Source of the DNA: CAYTGM01 sp964437365
GTDB taxonomy: Bacteria; Sumerlaeota; Sumerlaeia; SLMS01
Length of the DNA stretch: 64,000 nt
Assembly (NCBI GenBank): GCA_964437365.1
Contig: CAYTGM010000001.1
Coordinates: forward strand, 434,001-498,000
Direction: 5' to 3'
Each line of letters opens with the position of its first letter. The first letter of the stretch is position 1. A program made the translations under genes and the position numbers. The notes under the pieces are model-generated. The model was not told the DNA's origin. It made no database searches and saw nothing but the letters and a program-made list of their open reading frames with translations. Below are positions 16,559 through 25,800 of this stretch, one piece after another.

Positions 16559-17746
16559 ATGCCAAAAGAGATGGGTCTATTGAGCCAGCCCCAGACCTTT
16601 CGGAAGGAGATCTTCTCAGTGCGAAAAGCAAAACACAAGGCAAAGCAAATCATTCAGGTACTGCCCTGGAAGGATTGGATGCTCCCACGTTCCAAGGCGG
16701 GGATTGCCCCCGGCTCATTCGATCTCAAGCACTCTGAGCAGCCACCTGAAGATCCGACCATCCGACTCACCGTCTACAATAAGGAAGAAGTGTCCCACCG
16801 GGAGATGACCGTCGAGCAACTTGAAACATGGCACACCTCAGAGCACGAGATTGAATGGCTCTCCATCGAAGGAGCAATCAATCCCACTTCTCTCGAGAAA
16901 CTTGGAAAGTTTCTTGGTTTGCATAAACTCGCACTTGAAGACGTCTATAACGGAAATCAAAGACCCAAAGTGGAAGACTATGATTCTCACGTATTCGTCG
17001 TCGTAAGAACTGTCCCACAGGATCAGCATTCTCCTCCCGGTCAGATCAGCTTCTTCCTGGGAGAAGACTATCTGCTTTTGTTCCAGGATAAAGATGTCTC
17101 TGCTCAAATATTTGATGGTGTCCGCGATCGTATCCAGAAGTCGAAAGGCAAGATACGTGAAAGTGGCTCGGACTATCTCCTATATGCATTGCTGGATACC
17201 GTTGTTGATCATTTCTTCCCCTATCTTGAAGACCTGGATGATCGTCTGGATGATATCGAGGACTTGATCATGAACGAAAATCTTGAGAATATTGTTCCAG
17301 AACTTCAGGTAGAGAGAAGAAGGATCCGGATGATTCGCACCGCGCTCCGTCCCTTACCCGAGCTCATCAGGACTCTGATGGACGATTCCACAGAACATGT
17401 CGGCGATGATGTTCACTTCTATTTGCGAGATTGCCAGGACCATGTGCATCGCGCCCTCGCAATAGCCGATACCCTTCAGGAGCACACGCAGGACCTTCTT
17501 GATCTTCATCAGTCATTTCTTTCGAACCGCATGAACGAAGTCATGAAAGTTCTTACGATTATCGCGTCTATATTCGTTCCTATTACTTTTGTCGCCGGTA
17601 TCTACGGGATGAACTTCAGCTCCGATGCTTCTCCCTACAATATGCCCGAAACGAACTGGTATTATGGTTATCCTTTCGCCATTGGTTTGATGGTTTCAAT
17701 TGCTGTAATCATGCTTATTTTCTTCAGAGTCAGGCGTTGGATTTAG
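16559..17746 (+). CDS. corA: Magnesium/cobalt transporter CorA
   Basis: A 395-residue CorA-family channel. A long cytoplasmic alpha/beta domain and helical stalk (about 60-330) are followed by two C-terminal membrane helices. The signature GMN sits in VAGIYGMNF at the end of the first helix, and the MPE motif is in the loop after it. Family members form pentamers that pass Mg2+ under control of cytosolic magnesium. The first 60 residues are basic and Pro-rich, longer than in many relatives, so the true start could lie downstream. It diverges from rnj across a 167-base gap with nothing distinctive. Confidence 0.92.
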   Translation: MPKEMGLLSQPQTFRKEIFSVRKAKHKAKQIIQVLPWKDWMLPRSKAGIAPGSFDLKHSEQPPEDPTIRLTVYNKEEVSHREMTVEQLETWHTSEHEIEWLSIEGAINPTSLEKLGKFLGLHKLALEDVYNGNQRPKVEDYDSHVFVVVRTVPQDQHSPPGQISFFLGEDYLLLFQDKDVSAQIFDGVRDRIQKSKGKIRESGSDYLLYALLDTVVDHFFPYLEDLDDRLDDIEDLIMNENLENIVPELQVERRRIRMIRTALRPLPELIRTLMDDSTEHVGDDVHFYLRDCQDHVHRALAIADTLQEHTQDLLDLHQSFLSNRMNEVMKVLTIIASIFVPITFVAGIYGMNFSSDASPYNMPETNWYYGYPFAIGLMVSIAVIMLIFFRVRRWI

Positions 17747-17863
17747 TAAACCTGTTCACAAATTCAAGGCTATCTGGACCGTTTATCATTTCCTCCGGGC
17801 AGCAAATATGCTCCGCTGACAAGTGAGGGTGGAAAATGAAGCGAATGTGAGTTCAATCGAGCC

Positions 17864-18562
17864 ATGAAGAAACAACACGGGATGATCCAAAAGTCATTTC
17901 TCATCAGTTTATTCCTCCTTGGAGTTATTCTACTTGGGGGAACTGCAATGCTTTTATGGAAGTTCCAGAGCATCAACTCACAGCAGGTTTCGGCAGCAGC
18001 CTCTTCATCTGCTCAGTCGACTCAGGCCGTCCCCGTTAAAGCAGGCAATTTTGAGTTAGGGGATCAGCTACCTGACTTTCAACTCACGGATACTCAAGGG
18101 GACACTTACCAGTTTAGCGAACTAAAAGATGAGAACAAGTTTGTCGTGGTAAATTTTCACCATCCTGACTGTCCCTGCGCAGCCAGCTGCGGGCGCCTGA
18201 TCAATGAAATGCAGCAGGAGGGGTACTCTGATGTTCAAGTCATCGGAATTCTATCCCACGACCATGACAATCAACGTGTGCTCAAAGCCCTCGATAAGCA
18301 GCAAACCGAAGGAGAGATTACTTTCCCCGTCTATTTGGACCCCACTGGAAAGGTGCTTGAATTGTTTGGAGCCACGAGAACCCCTGAAATGTGGGTTCTT
18401 GATAAGTCAGGCAGGATTCGGTTTTACGGAGCACCTGAGAATACTCTCTTCCCCGGCTCTGAAGGGCACCGCTATCTCTTAAGAGAAGCCATCGATGCCT
18501 TGAGAAAAGGTCAGACTCCTGATATCGTCGCTGAACAGCCAATTGGTTGCCCCATTGAGTAG
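17864..18562 (+). CDS. Membrane-anchored redoxin (AhpC/TSA, thioredoxin-like fold)
   Basis: A 232-residue protein with one N-terminal membrane helix (about 10-28) and a periplasmic thioredoxin-fold domain (60-215). The peroxiredoxin-like start GDQLPDFQLTD is followed by HHPDCPCAASCGR, a cysteine cluster where a peroxidatic or CxxC centre is expected. RTPEMWVLDKSGRIRFYG is the cis-Pro region. The C-terminal GCPIE recalls the GC-I motif seen in redoxins of planctomycetes and related bacteria. It may act in thiol-disulfide exchange or peroxide reduction outside the cytoplasm; the partner is unknown. It stands alone between corA and the PIN-like gene. Confidence 0.75.
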   Translation: MKKQHGMIQKSFLISLFLLGVILLGGTAMLLWKFQSINSQQVSAAASSSAQSTQAVPVKAGNFELGDQLPDFQLTDTQGDTYQFSELKDENKFVVVNFHHPDCPCAASCGRLINEMQQEGYSDVQVIGILSHDHDNQRVLKALDKQQTEGEITFPVYLDPTGKVLELFGATRTPEMWVLDKSGRIRFYGAPENTLFPGSEGHRYLLREAIDALRKGQTPDIVAEQPIGCPIE

Positions 18563-18631
18563 CATATTAATCTACGAACTTCCTCAATGAGCCCAGTTTT
18601 TGCTCCCCTCTGATCAAGACCGGAGAAAATC

Positions 18632-19123
18632 GTGAAATTTGAAACCATCGTTGTTACTGCAGAACCCCTGATCCATTTTCATCATCTTCAGCTGCTGGAG
18701 CTCTTTCCGCGGATGTACCGAACGATTTTAACGGTCCCCTCAGTGGTCGCGGAGGTTGAACGACTTCGAGCTGAAGGCGTCTACGTCCCCAAAATCAGCT
18801 CTCTTCCCTTCATTGAGGTCTGTCCACCGCGTGACATTTTGACGGAGGAGCAGAGTAGCGGGCTCACGGATCGAGACAAGGGTATCGCCTCTCTCGCCTT
18901 ATCCCTGGCGTCCCCTCTGGTGATGATTGAACCTCGTGATTCACGCAGAAGTATTGATCATCTTAAGATTCCGGTGACAGGAACCATTGGTGTCTTACTG
19001 AAAGCAAAAAAAGACGGCAAAATCAAAACACTCAAGCCTTTGTTGCCTTTGCTTCAGGAAGCGGGGCTTAAGCTTTCTCCTAAAGCAATCTTCACCGCGC
19101 TTGCTCTCGCAGGCGAATGTTGA
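18632..19123 (+). CDS. Orphan PIN-like (DUF3368-type) protein, degenerate active site
   Basis: A 163-residue protein resembling DUF3368 PIN-domain toxins: VPSVVAEVER near residue 30, a helix at 85-95, and a C-terminal VTGTIGVLLKAKKDGKI with a final L-x-LAGE-like helix. The acidic residues that bind metal in PIN ribonucleases seem lost. The N-terminal Asp of the DTSxL motif is Ala (VVTAEPL), LGxGE is LTDRD, and the third position reads MIEPRD. No antitoxin gene precedes it. It starts at GTG with GGAG ten bases upstream. It may be a retired toxin or a nucleic-acid-binding protein without cleavage activity. Confidence 0.65.
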   Translation: MKFETIVVTAEPLIHFHHLQLLELFPRMYRTILTVPSVVAEVERLRAEGVYVPKISSLPFIEVCPPRDILTEEQSSGLTDRDKGIASLALSLASPLVMIEPRDSRRSIDHLKIPVTGTIGVLLKAKKDGKIKTLKPLLPLLQEAGLKLSPKAIFTALALAGEC

Positions 19124-19244
19124 TTCTTTCTCATTCATCGTATCGCGTTTCAGTCCTTGCTTTCAATTCTGCTCTTGCTAGTCTCACCAAAGATCTGAAA
19201 CTCCAGGTCTGGAAATAATTACAGCTATACAGGCAAGCTACTCT

Positions 19245-20030
19245 ATGCTCTTTGATTCACACTGCCATCTTCATGACCAGAAATTCGATGCTGATCGGGA
19301 TGAAGTCCTGACACGAGCGCACGATTCAGGTGTCTCTGCTATCCTGACACTTGGGGATACTCTTAAGGCCAGTCGCGCAGCGATTCAGTTGGCTGAGAAC
19401 GAGCCTTCTGTCTATGCAGCAGCTGGTATTCATCCATGCAACGCAAACTGCTGGGAGGATGAGACAGAAGATGAACTCAGGCAACTGCTCAACCACGAGC
19501 GTGTCATCGTTCTCGGAGAGATCGGGCTTGATTACTATTGGGACAAGGATCCTGCAGTTCTTGAGAAACAAAGACAATGTTTTCGTCGACAGTTACAAAT
19601 CGCACGGGAAACGGGATACCCCGTGTCTATTCACTGCAGAGAGTCCACCGAAGAAGTTCTGAGTATCCTTAAAGAGGAAAAAGGAGAGGAGATCGGTGGG
19701 GTTCTACACTGTTTCAGTGGTTCTCTTGAACAGGCCAGAAGAGGCGTGGAACTCGGATTCTATCTCGGAGTAGGTGGAACAAGCACTTTCAAGAAATCTC
19801 ACGATTTGAGAGAAGTGATTAAAGCGATCGGACTCGAGCACATTGTGATTGAAACGGATTCTCCTTACCTTGCACCTCAACCAAAGCGCGGTAAAAGAAA
19901 CGAGCCATCATACGTGGCCTTTGTTGCAAGTATCATTTCAGAATATTTGAAAATACCCTATAACGAGTTCGCAGAATTAACGATGGCGAATACTCTCAAG
20001 GCCTTTAAAATGAAAGAGGCTGTTGGTTAA
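19245..20030 (+). CDS. tatD: TatD-family metal-dependent hydrolase (DNase)
   Basis: A 261-residue TIM-barrel amidohydrolase. Metal-binding motifs are in order: DSHCHLHD at residue 4, GEIGLDYYW near 91, SIHCRES near 130, LHCFSG near 156 and ETDSPYLAPQPKRGKRNEPSYV near 205-225. TatD proteins are 3'-5' DNases with roles in DNA repair and quality control; close relatives have unknown substrates. Its stop overlaps the start of the esterase gene by one base (TAATG), and a SEC59-like gene follows three bases after that, so the three are probably one operon. Confidence 0.9.
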   Translation: MLFDSHCHLHDQKFDADRDEVLTRAHDSGVSAILTLGDTLKASRAAIQLAENEPSVYAAAGIHPCNANCWEDETEDELRQLLNHERVIVLGEIGLDYYWDKDPAVLEKQRQCFRRQLQIARETGYPVSIHCRESTEEVLSILKEEKGEEIGGVLHCFSGSLEQARRGVELGFYLGVGGTSTFKKSHDLREVIKAIGLEHIVIETDSPYLAPQPKRGKRNEPSYVAFVASIISEYLKIPYNEFAELTMANTLKAFKMKEAVG

Positions 20031-20848
20031 TGGATTCCGGAAATATATTTATTCACACATTTGAGTCAGAAATACTGAAGCGATCCAGACGTATTCGAAT
20101 CTATACACCCCCCGGTTTTAACAAGGACAAGGTGTATCCTCTTCTGGTTCAGCACGATGGTCAATTAATCTTCTCAGACCGCGATAGTCAACTTCCCTAC
20201 GGCTCATGGAGAGTCGACAAGTGGATCGAACAGTTGATGCATGAGAAAGGTTTTTCTGCTCCCATTGTTGTAGGCATCGATAACTCCCCCAAGCGAATGA
20301 AAGAATACTTTCCAGTTACGACAGAATACGAAAACTATCGACAGTTCATAATTGAAGAACTCCTTCCCTGGGTTGAGAGTCATTACCCCGTGGATAGGGA
20401 TCCTGCAAATCGGGCCTTGATGGGAAGCAGTATGGGTGGTTTGGTCAGCTTTGCCCTCGCCTGGGAGTTACCTCATCTCTTTTCGAAAGCTGCATGTCTT
20501 TCCCCCTGGTTTGAATATGAGAACAATAAGTATATTCATGAGGTGTTAAGAAAAGCTAATGAGCGGTCCGAAATATCTGTCTACCTCGATTCTGGCATCC
20601 GTGACTGGCGCCATCTTGATGATGGACATCGAGGAATGCTGCTGGCTCGACTCGAACTGATCAGGCTTGGCTTTGAGGAGGGGCAGAACCTTGATTTGCA
20701 TGTCGATACGTGGTTCCCCTCTATGAAGGATCTTGAAGGTTCCCTTGTCAGAGAAGACAAATACAGGGAAGCTGTCTATAATCAACATAATGAATTCCAG
20801 TGGAACAGGCGTCTTCAAAGACCACTGGAGTTTCTATTCGGAGCGTAA
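20030..20848 (+). CDS. Esterase (alpha/beta hydrolase, Esterase D/enterochelin-esterase type)
   Basis: This 272-residue cytoplasmic protein is built like the Esterase family: an N-terminal ester-carrying strand region (RRIRIYTPPGFNKDKVYPLLVQHDGQ), GIDNSPKRMKEYFP, and the nucleophile elbow GSSMGG near residue 135. His in the C-terminal region (about residue 250, NQHNEFQW) is a candidate catalytic base, since these enzymes have a late DWNDGHNE-like site. Relatives cleave siderophore, acyl or phosphonate esters. The substrate is unknown here. It is coupled to tatD by a one-base overlap. Confidence 0.78.
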   Translation: MDSGNIFIHTFESEILKRSRRIRIYTPPGFNKDKVYPLLVQHDGQLIFSDRDSQLPYGSWRVDKWIEQLMHEKGFSAPIVVGIDNSPKRMKEYFPVTTEYENYRQFIIEELLPWVESHYPVDRDPANRALMGSSMGGLVSFALAWELPHLFSKAACLSPWFEYENNKYIHEVLRKANERSEISVYLDSGIRDWRHLDDGHRGMLLARLELIRLGFEEGQNLDLHVDTWFPSMKDLEGSLVREDKYREAVYNQHNEFQWNRRLQRPLEFLFGA

Positions 20849-20851
20849 CCC

Positions 20852-21463
20852 ATGGCAGGGGAGACAAGTTTCAGAGCTGAGGTTCTTAGAAAAGCAATCC
20901 ACCTGGGGTCGCTGATCATTCCCCTCTTCGCTTATTACAATGATAAACTAGATACACTGATCTTTCTCACAGGTCTCCTTGCACTCTCGCTCTTCATTGA
21001 GTGGGGCAGGTATCATCAGCCACAGATGAAGTATCTGATTGATCGGTATTTCTCTTTTCTGTATCGAGGCTTCGAGCGTGACGGATCTTTTACTTTTCGT
21101 AAATTGACAGGAGCAACCTGGATGCTTGTTTCTGCAATCATCACGTTCTCTCTCTTCCCACGGGAAATCGCTGTGGCTGCTTTTTCTTTCCTCGTTCTGG
21201 GTGATACCGCTGCGGCACTTATTGGAAAGAGATTTGGGACATGGAGGTTCGGCAAGAAGAAAAAGAGTATAGAAGGGACTATCGCCTTCTTCGCTATATG
21301 CACGATCGTCGTTCTATGCATTCCAGAGCTCTCATTGCTTATCGGCTGTCTGGGAGCACTTACAGCAGCCCTTGCAGAGGCATTGATCCCTGACGTTGAT
21401 GACAACTTTTCCGTGCCACTGTCTGCGTCGATTGTGATGTCATTACTTGCGGCACTTCTTTAA
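20852..21463 (+). CDS. SEC59/DGK1/VTE5-type membrane lipid kinase or CTP transferase
   Basis: A 203-residue integral membrane protein with about six helices. FLVLGDTAAALIGKRFG, the basic patch FGKKKKSIEGTIAFF and DVDDNFSVPL are conserved in dolichol kinase, DGK1 diacylglycerol kinase and phytol kinase, which use CTP to phosphorylate lipid alcohols. In this setting polyprenol or another isoprenoid alcohol is a reasonable substrate. That would fit the five polyprenyl-phosphate-dependent GT-C genes of the window, but this is inference. It starts three bases after the esterase stop and converges with the phosphodiesterase gene at 21509. Confidence 0.75.
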   Translation: MAGETSFRAEVLRKAIHLGSLIIPLFAYYNDKLDTLIFLTGLLALSLFIEWGRYHQPQMKYLIDRYFSFLYRGFERDGSFTFRKLTGATWMLVSAIITFSLFPREIAVAAFSFLVLGDTAAALIGKRFGTWRFGKKKKSIEGTIAFFAICTIVVLCIPELSLLIGCLGALTAALAEALIPDVDDNFSVPLSASIVMSLLAALL

Positions 21464-21508
21464 AACCTTCCCGACGAGTTCTCTGAACTCTTCAGCTACG
21501 CTCTGGTT

Positions 21509-22402
21509 TTAATTGAGGTCAAAGGTCGCCATAACAGGCAAGTGATCAGAAAGCTGTACCCGAATTACTTCATGATTGATACATTCTATTGCAGGGCGTT
21601 TATCAGGCGTATAGAATAAATAGTCTATACGGCGCTCCGGCTGGGTTGCAGGAAAGGTCATGAAAGCAGAGCCCAATCCATCGGAACTCTTATATTCAAG
21701 TGTATCTTCGAGACCGAACTTCAGGACAGACAGTTCGGGAGTCGATGCATCTATATTCAAGTCACCTCCAAAAACGACAGGGATATTTCCTGATTCCAGG
21801 TTCATTTTTGAAGTGATGTCGTTCACTTGTTGAGCCCTCTGGTCCTCCGTCAGGCCAAGATGAGTATTATAGATTGATAGGTTGCCAAAGGGAGCAATGA
21901 TCTCAGTATGAAGCAAAACGCGTTGCTCGCTGTACCATTCCGGATAGTCCGGGTTTGTTACTGAATAGTCAGGTTTGAAGAGTTTCGTCACCTCCGATTC
22001 AGCAATAGTCCACCGACTCAAGGTTGCTACCCCGTATTCCCCCTCCTGCAGAGGGATCGCTGGTGCAAAAACGTGGTCATATCCCATCGTTTCAGCAATG
22101 AAGCCCGCCTGATCTGCGAACCCGCTTCTGGATACCTGGCGGTCTACTTCCTGGAGAAGAATGATATCAGGATCCACCTTCTGGAGAAACTCAGCGATCT
22201 TTGTCAGGTTCTTCAGTCGCTCTCCCATGGATGGAAGACCTTCAGGTCCCGCCGAAGACCGGATATTGAAGGACATCACGGTGAAGGAATCCACTGGCTG
22301 CATCGGCTGCACGGTTGGGCTCTCCGTTGATGCACAGGAAGCGGCCAGAAGAACGATCAGGCTCAGCTTAGCGGCGAAAAGGAGTCTTTGGAAATGATTC
22401 AT
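21509..22402 (-). CDS. Lipoprotein of the endonuclease/exonuclease/phosphatase family
   Basis: A 297-residue lipoprotein: the signal ends in a lipobox LAASC near residue 23. The body is the DNase I-like fold with VMSFNIRSS (Asn), ILLQEVDRQ (catalytic Glu), YNTHLGL, GGDLNID (Asp/Asn) and SDHLPV (final His). All core residues are present, so phosphodiesterase or phosphatase activity is likely; secreted relatives act on DNA, sphingolipids or inositol phosphates. It is divergent from the amidase gene; their 483-base gap holds a dispersed repeat element 79 bases upstream of this start. Confidence 0.85.
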   Translation of the reverse strand: MNHFQRLLFAAKLSLIVLLAASCASTESPTVQPMQPVDSFTVMSFNIRSSAGPEGLPSMGERLKNLTKIAEFLQKVDPDIILLQEVDRQVSRSGFADQAGFIAETMGYDHVFAPAIPLQEGEYGVATLSRWTIAESEVTKLFKPDYSVTNPDYPEWYSEQRVLLHTEIIAPFGNLSIYNTHLGLTEDQRAQQVNDITSKMNLESGNIPVVFGGDLNIDASTPELSVLKFGLEDTLEYKSSDGLGSAFMTFPATQPERRIDYLFYTPDKRPAIECINHEVIRVQLSDHLPVMATFDLN

Positions 22403-22480
22403 TGGAACACTCTCCGGGCAGGATTCAGTGGTGTGGCGTTCGACCTATCAGACTCATTAAAAATAACGCCATCCACAAGA

Positions 22481-22552
22481 GGGATGCTACCAGTATCGAA
22501 CCAGTATCGATGCATGATGGTACCATTGGGGTGGATCGAACCAGGTTCGAAA
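22481..22552 (+). repeat. Dispersed intergenic element, copy A
   Basis: The block GGGATGCTACCAGTAT (22481-22496) is identical over 16 bases to the reverse strand of 57216-57231. It is followed by TCGATGCATGATGGTACCATTGG (one contiguous stretch, 22507-22529) and a TGGATCGAACCAGGTTCGA tail, each nearly matched in the same order at the other locus. Both copies lie between divergent genes. TTCGAA palindromes and ATGCATG are the striking motifs. A shared regulator site, a small RNA or a non-autonomous mobile repeat are all possible. Confidence 0.7.
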
Positions 22553-22697
22553 GAGGATAGAAGCTGGAGCTCTCCCTGAGGAGATGGGGCGGGCGTTTTT
22601 CTGGATCTTCGAATCTCTGGTATGGCTGAAGACTAAATCTCTTCCCTACAACGTTTGGTTTAGATAACAGGAAATGCTGTTTCATGCTCATAACTCT

Positions 22698-22726
22698 TTG
22701 TTTACAAGGAAAATATCCAGGATAAT
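22698..22726 (+). promoter_or_regulatory. Candidate sigma-70-type promoter for the amidase gene
   Basis: TTGTTT (22698-22703) and GATAAT (22721-22726) are separated by 17 bases, a good fit to a housekeeping promoter. Transcription would start near 22733 and give a leader of about 150 bases before the amidase ATG at 22886. This leader contains the G-rich direct repeat at 22754-22785. No experiment or conservation supports it here. Confidence 0.35.
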
Positions 22727-22753
22727 TCTGAAATCCACAATTATGGTTGTATT

Positions 22754-22785
22754 GGGAGGTTGTTAGGAGAGGAGGGGGAGGTTGT
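22754..22785 (+). repeat. G-rich direct repeat in the amidase leader
   Basis: GGGAGGTTGT occurs at 22754-22763 and again at 22776-22785, 22 bases apart, separated by TAGGAGAGGAGG. The whole run is purine-rich with several GG and GGG tracts, so a two-tier G-quadruplex or a protein site on one DNA face is possible. It lies 100-130 bases before the start codon. The rest of the 22403-22885 gap shows no gene. Confidence 0.4.
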
Positions 22786-22885
22786 GTAAGCGTATTGGTA
22801 TCAGTGTTCTACATGAATTCTTCATGGCGAGGTACTTGCAGAAGCTCTTCTCGCCAGACTCCTATTTTTCTAAGGAAGGAATTCT

Positions 22886-25800
22886 ATGCATTACCCCCAA
22901 AAAAAAAGAGAGCGGCTGATCTACGCATCACTGCTTGCGGCGGTTACCCTCTCCGCAGCAGGTGCCTACATCCTCAGCTCCTCTCACTCTCCCTCGACTG
23001 CACAGCTTCACAATGCAGTCGACCCTTATACTCGAACTCAAGAACAGGCACCCTCTACATTGCTCTCCATGGCTGATAAGGCTCCTCAGAGCGAGCTGGT
23101 GGCTCCATCGACTCGAGCAGATGATTCCAAATCAGAGTCAGATGAGGCTCTTCCGCACCAGAGATCAAGTCTCGAAACTGAACCCGAATTTTCAGCACCA
23201 GCTAACGCAAAAACGAATGAGATCTCTTCGAATAATAGGCTGGTTGCGAAATCAGTTCCCACAGCCCTCAATTCGAATATTCAGGATACGTCTTCACAAG
23301 TGTCCAGGGGCGCTGATTCCAATGAACTGCTTTCAGAACAGCTTATCCCAGAAGGCTCGGATTATGATCAAAAGCTTGCCGATCTTGGCGCAGATAAATT
23401 CACGGATCTCTATGCAGAAGAAATTATTCAGGTACGTGAAAAGGTAGAAGCGGGTAAAACCGTAGAAGAAGCAAAGAAGCACGACCATAAACAGTATAGC
23501 AGTTGCTGTGCTTTGGAAAGCGCTCCTCAGATGGACCCGGAGGAGGTTGCCAGCCTTCTCCGAGAAGAGCCTTTTTCAGAGAACCCCAGCGACCCTGTTA
23601 TTCCAGAAGTGATTGCCAAATCAAAAGGCGCTAATCCTGGAACGGAGCAAACGCTCACACGCGCTGTTGTTGCAAACCCAGTTACAAACGCATCTACCGA
23701 TCAGCCTGCTGGATCACTCGACGATATTATCGTATATACAGTGGCAGGGCATGGGTACTATGCTACTGGATCGACCTGGAATACGCAGCGTGGGCTAACC
23801 AATGGCATGGTTGAAGATATGGGGAACCTCGATCAATACAACTTTCTGGTTCACTATCTCTTCAATGCTGGGGCGACTGTTGTACCGGTGAGGCCGATCG
23901 GATATCAGGATAACGAAGTCGTCCTCGACAATGATTCACCCGGCGTGACATTCAGTGGAAACTGGGCAAACAGTTCATCAACCATCTATTACGGAAGCCC
24001 GGGTGATGTGCCTTATCGTTGGGCGAACACTTCAACGACTAATCCAGCAACGGCACGCTATACACCGACGATACCTGAAGAAGGATTCTATCCTGTCTAC
24101 ACATGGACTCGTTACGGAAGTGACCGTGTTCGTCAGCTTTATCGCATCAACCACAGTGGGGGCGTGAGTGAAGTCCGCGTAAACCATCGTCGCGTTGGGA
24201 ACGGCTGGGTCTGGCTTGGTAATTATCACTTCGAAGCTGGGTCCTCCGGCTGGGTGGAGATCTCAGGACAAAGTAGTGAGACCGGCGTCGTGATCGCCGA
24301 CACGATACGTTTCGGAAATGGTATGGGCGACATCGATAGAGGATCTGGAGTTTCAGGCTTTGAACGTGAACTCGAGGCCGCCTACTACTGGATTCAGATG
24401 TCTCAAGGTCAAGGAGTTACGAATGTCTATGATCGTAGTGGTGTCAGCGATCGCAACGATGACATCAGTGCTCGTCCCAAGTACGCTGCTCTTTTGAACA
24501 ACAGCAGTTTTGGTGGATTCTATGACCGAATCTATATCTCACTTCACTCAAATGCTGGAAACGGATCTATACGTGGAGCGATGGGACTGGCCGCCAGTAC
24601 GCGACAGATGGAAAATCAGGAAAACTATGCTCTCACGATCAATAATGAGCTCGAGAATGATATGGAAGCTCTTGATAGCGGCGTTGCTTTTCCTTACAAC
24701 TGGTCGGATGGCTCAATCGATCTACTGAAAGAGATTAATTATGGTGAACTAACCGTTGAGAACATCAACAATGAGATGTGCTCAACAATCATTGAAACAG
24801 CCTACCATGACAACGCTGCGGACGCGACCCTGATGAAGGATCCACGCGTGCGCAATGTCATGGGCCGCGCCATCTATCAGGGAATCGTCAAGTTCTTAAA
24901 CCAGTATGGCGGGACGGTACCAACGACTCTTCTGCCAGAGCCTCCAACGGATGTAGTGGCTCGCAATGTGGGTTCAGGTCAGGTTCAAGTTTCATGGGTA
25001 CCGCCTGCGGCTGATTCAGCGGGTGGTGATGCTCCCACTGGATATACAGTCGTACGATCTACAAACGGATATGGCTTTGGAAACCCTGTTAATGTCAGTG
25101 GAGGAACTTCCAACAATGTGACGATCTCTGGCCTGACACCGGGTGAAACATATTACTTCAAGGTTCTGGCGACGAATGCCGGCGGTCAGTCGATGGCGAC
25201 AGAGACAGCGGGCGTTGCTGTCACTTCCTCTGGAACAGCAGACATACTTTATGTAAATGGGTACGATCGCTTTGATCGCAGCATCGCAATCAACAGGTAC
25301 TTCGGTGGTGGCCTTAACGCCGTAGCAACGATTATTCGTCCTCGGGAAATGAACTCGTTTGATTATGTCGTTCAGCATGGCGAGGCAATCGCAGCAACAG
25401 GGCGTGCCTTCGATAGCGCATCCAACGAAGCTGTAGAATTTAATGCGGTGAACCTTAGTGACTATGATCTTGTTGTCTGGAACTCTGGACTTCAGGCAGA
25501 AGTGGCAACTGATGGAGCTCAGCCTCAGTTCAAATCATTCAACGGTACACTGCGAACGAAGATCGCTACCTATCTTGCAGGAGGTGGTAATCTTTTTGTT
25601 TCCGGCTCTGAGATCGCCTGGGATCTTGATCGCGACACAACACAGAATGATTCAGAAAGCCTCTTCCTGAACGATTGGCTTCGTGCTGATTTTGTGGATG
25701 ACAACGTCTATTCATCGGTCAGCAACCCCAATTCGGTCTCAGGTGTATCAGGCAGTATCTTCTCTGATCTTTCTGGCCTCACTTTCGACAATGGTAACGA

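Noticed and set aside
21476..21490. GAGTTC/GAACTC hairpin between the SEC59-like and phosphodiesterase genes
   Set aside because: Only six pairs with no T-run; too weak to call a terminator.
22403..22885. Integron attC-type site at the repeat element
   Set aside because: No GTTRRRY/RYYYAAC core pair or integrase is present, and the gene context is not cassette-like.
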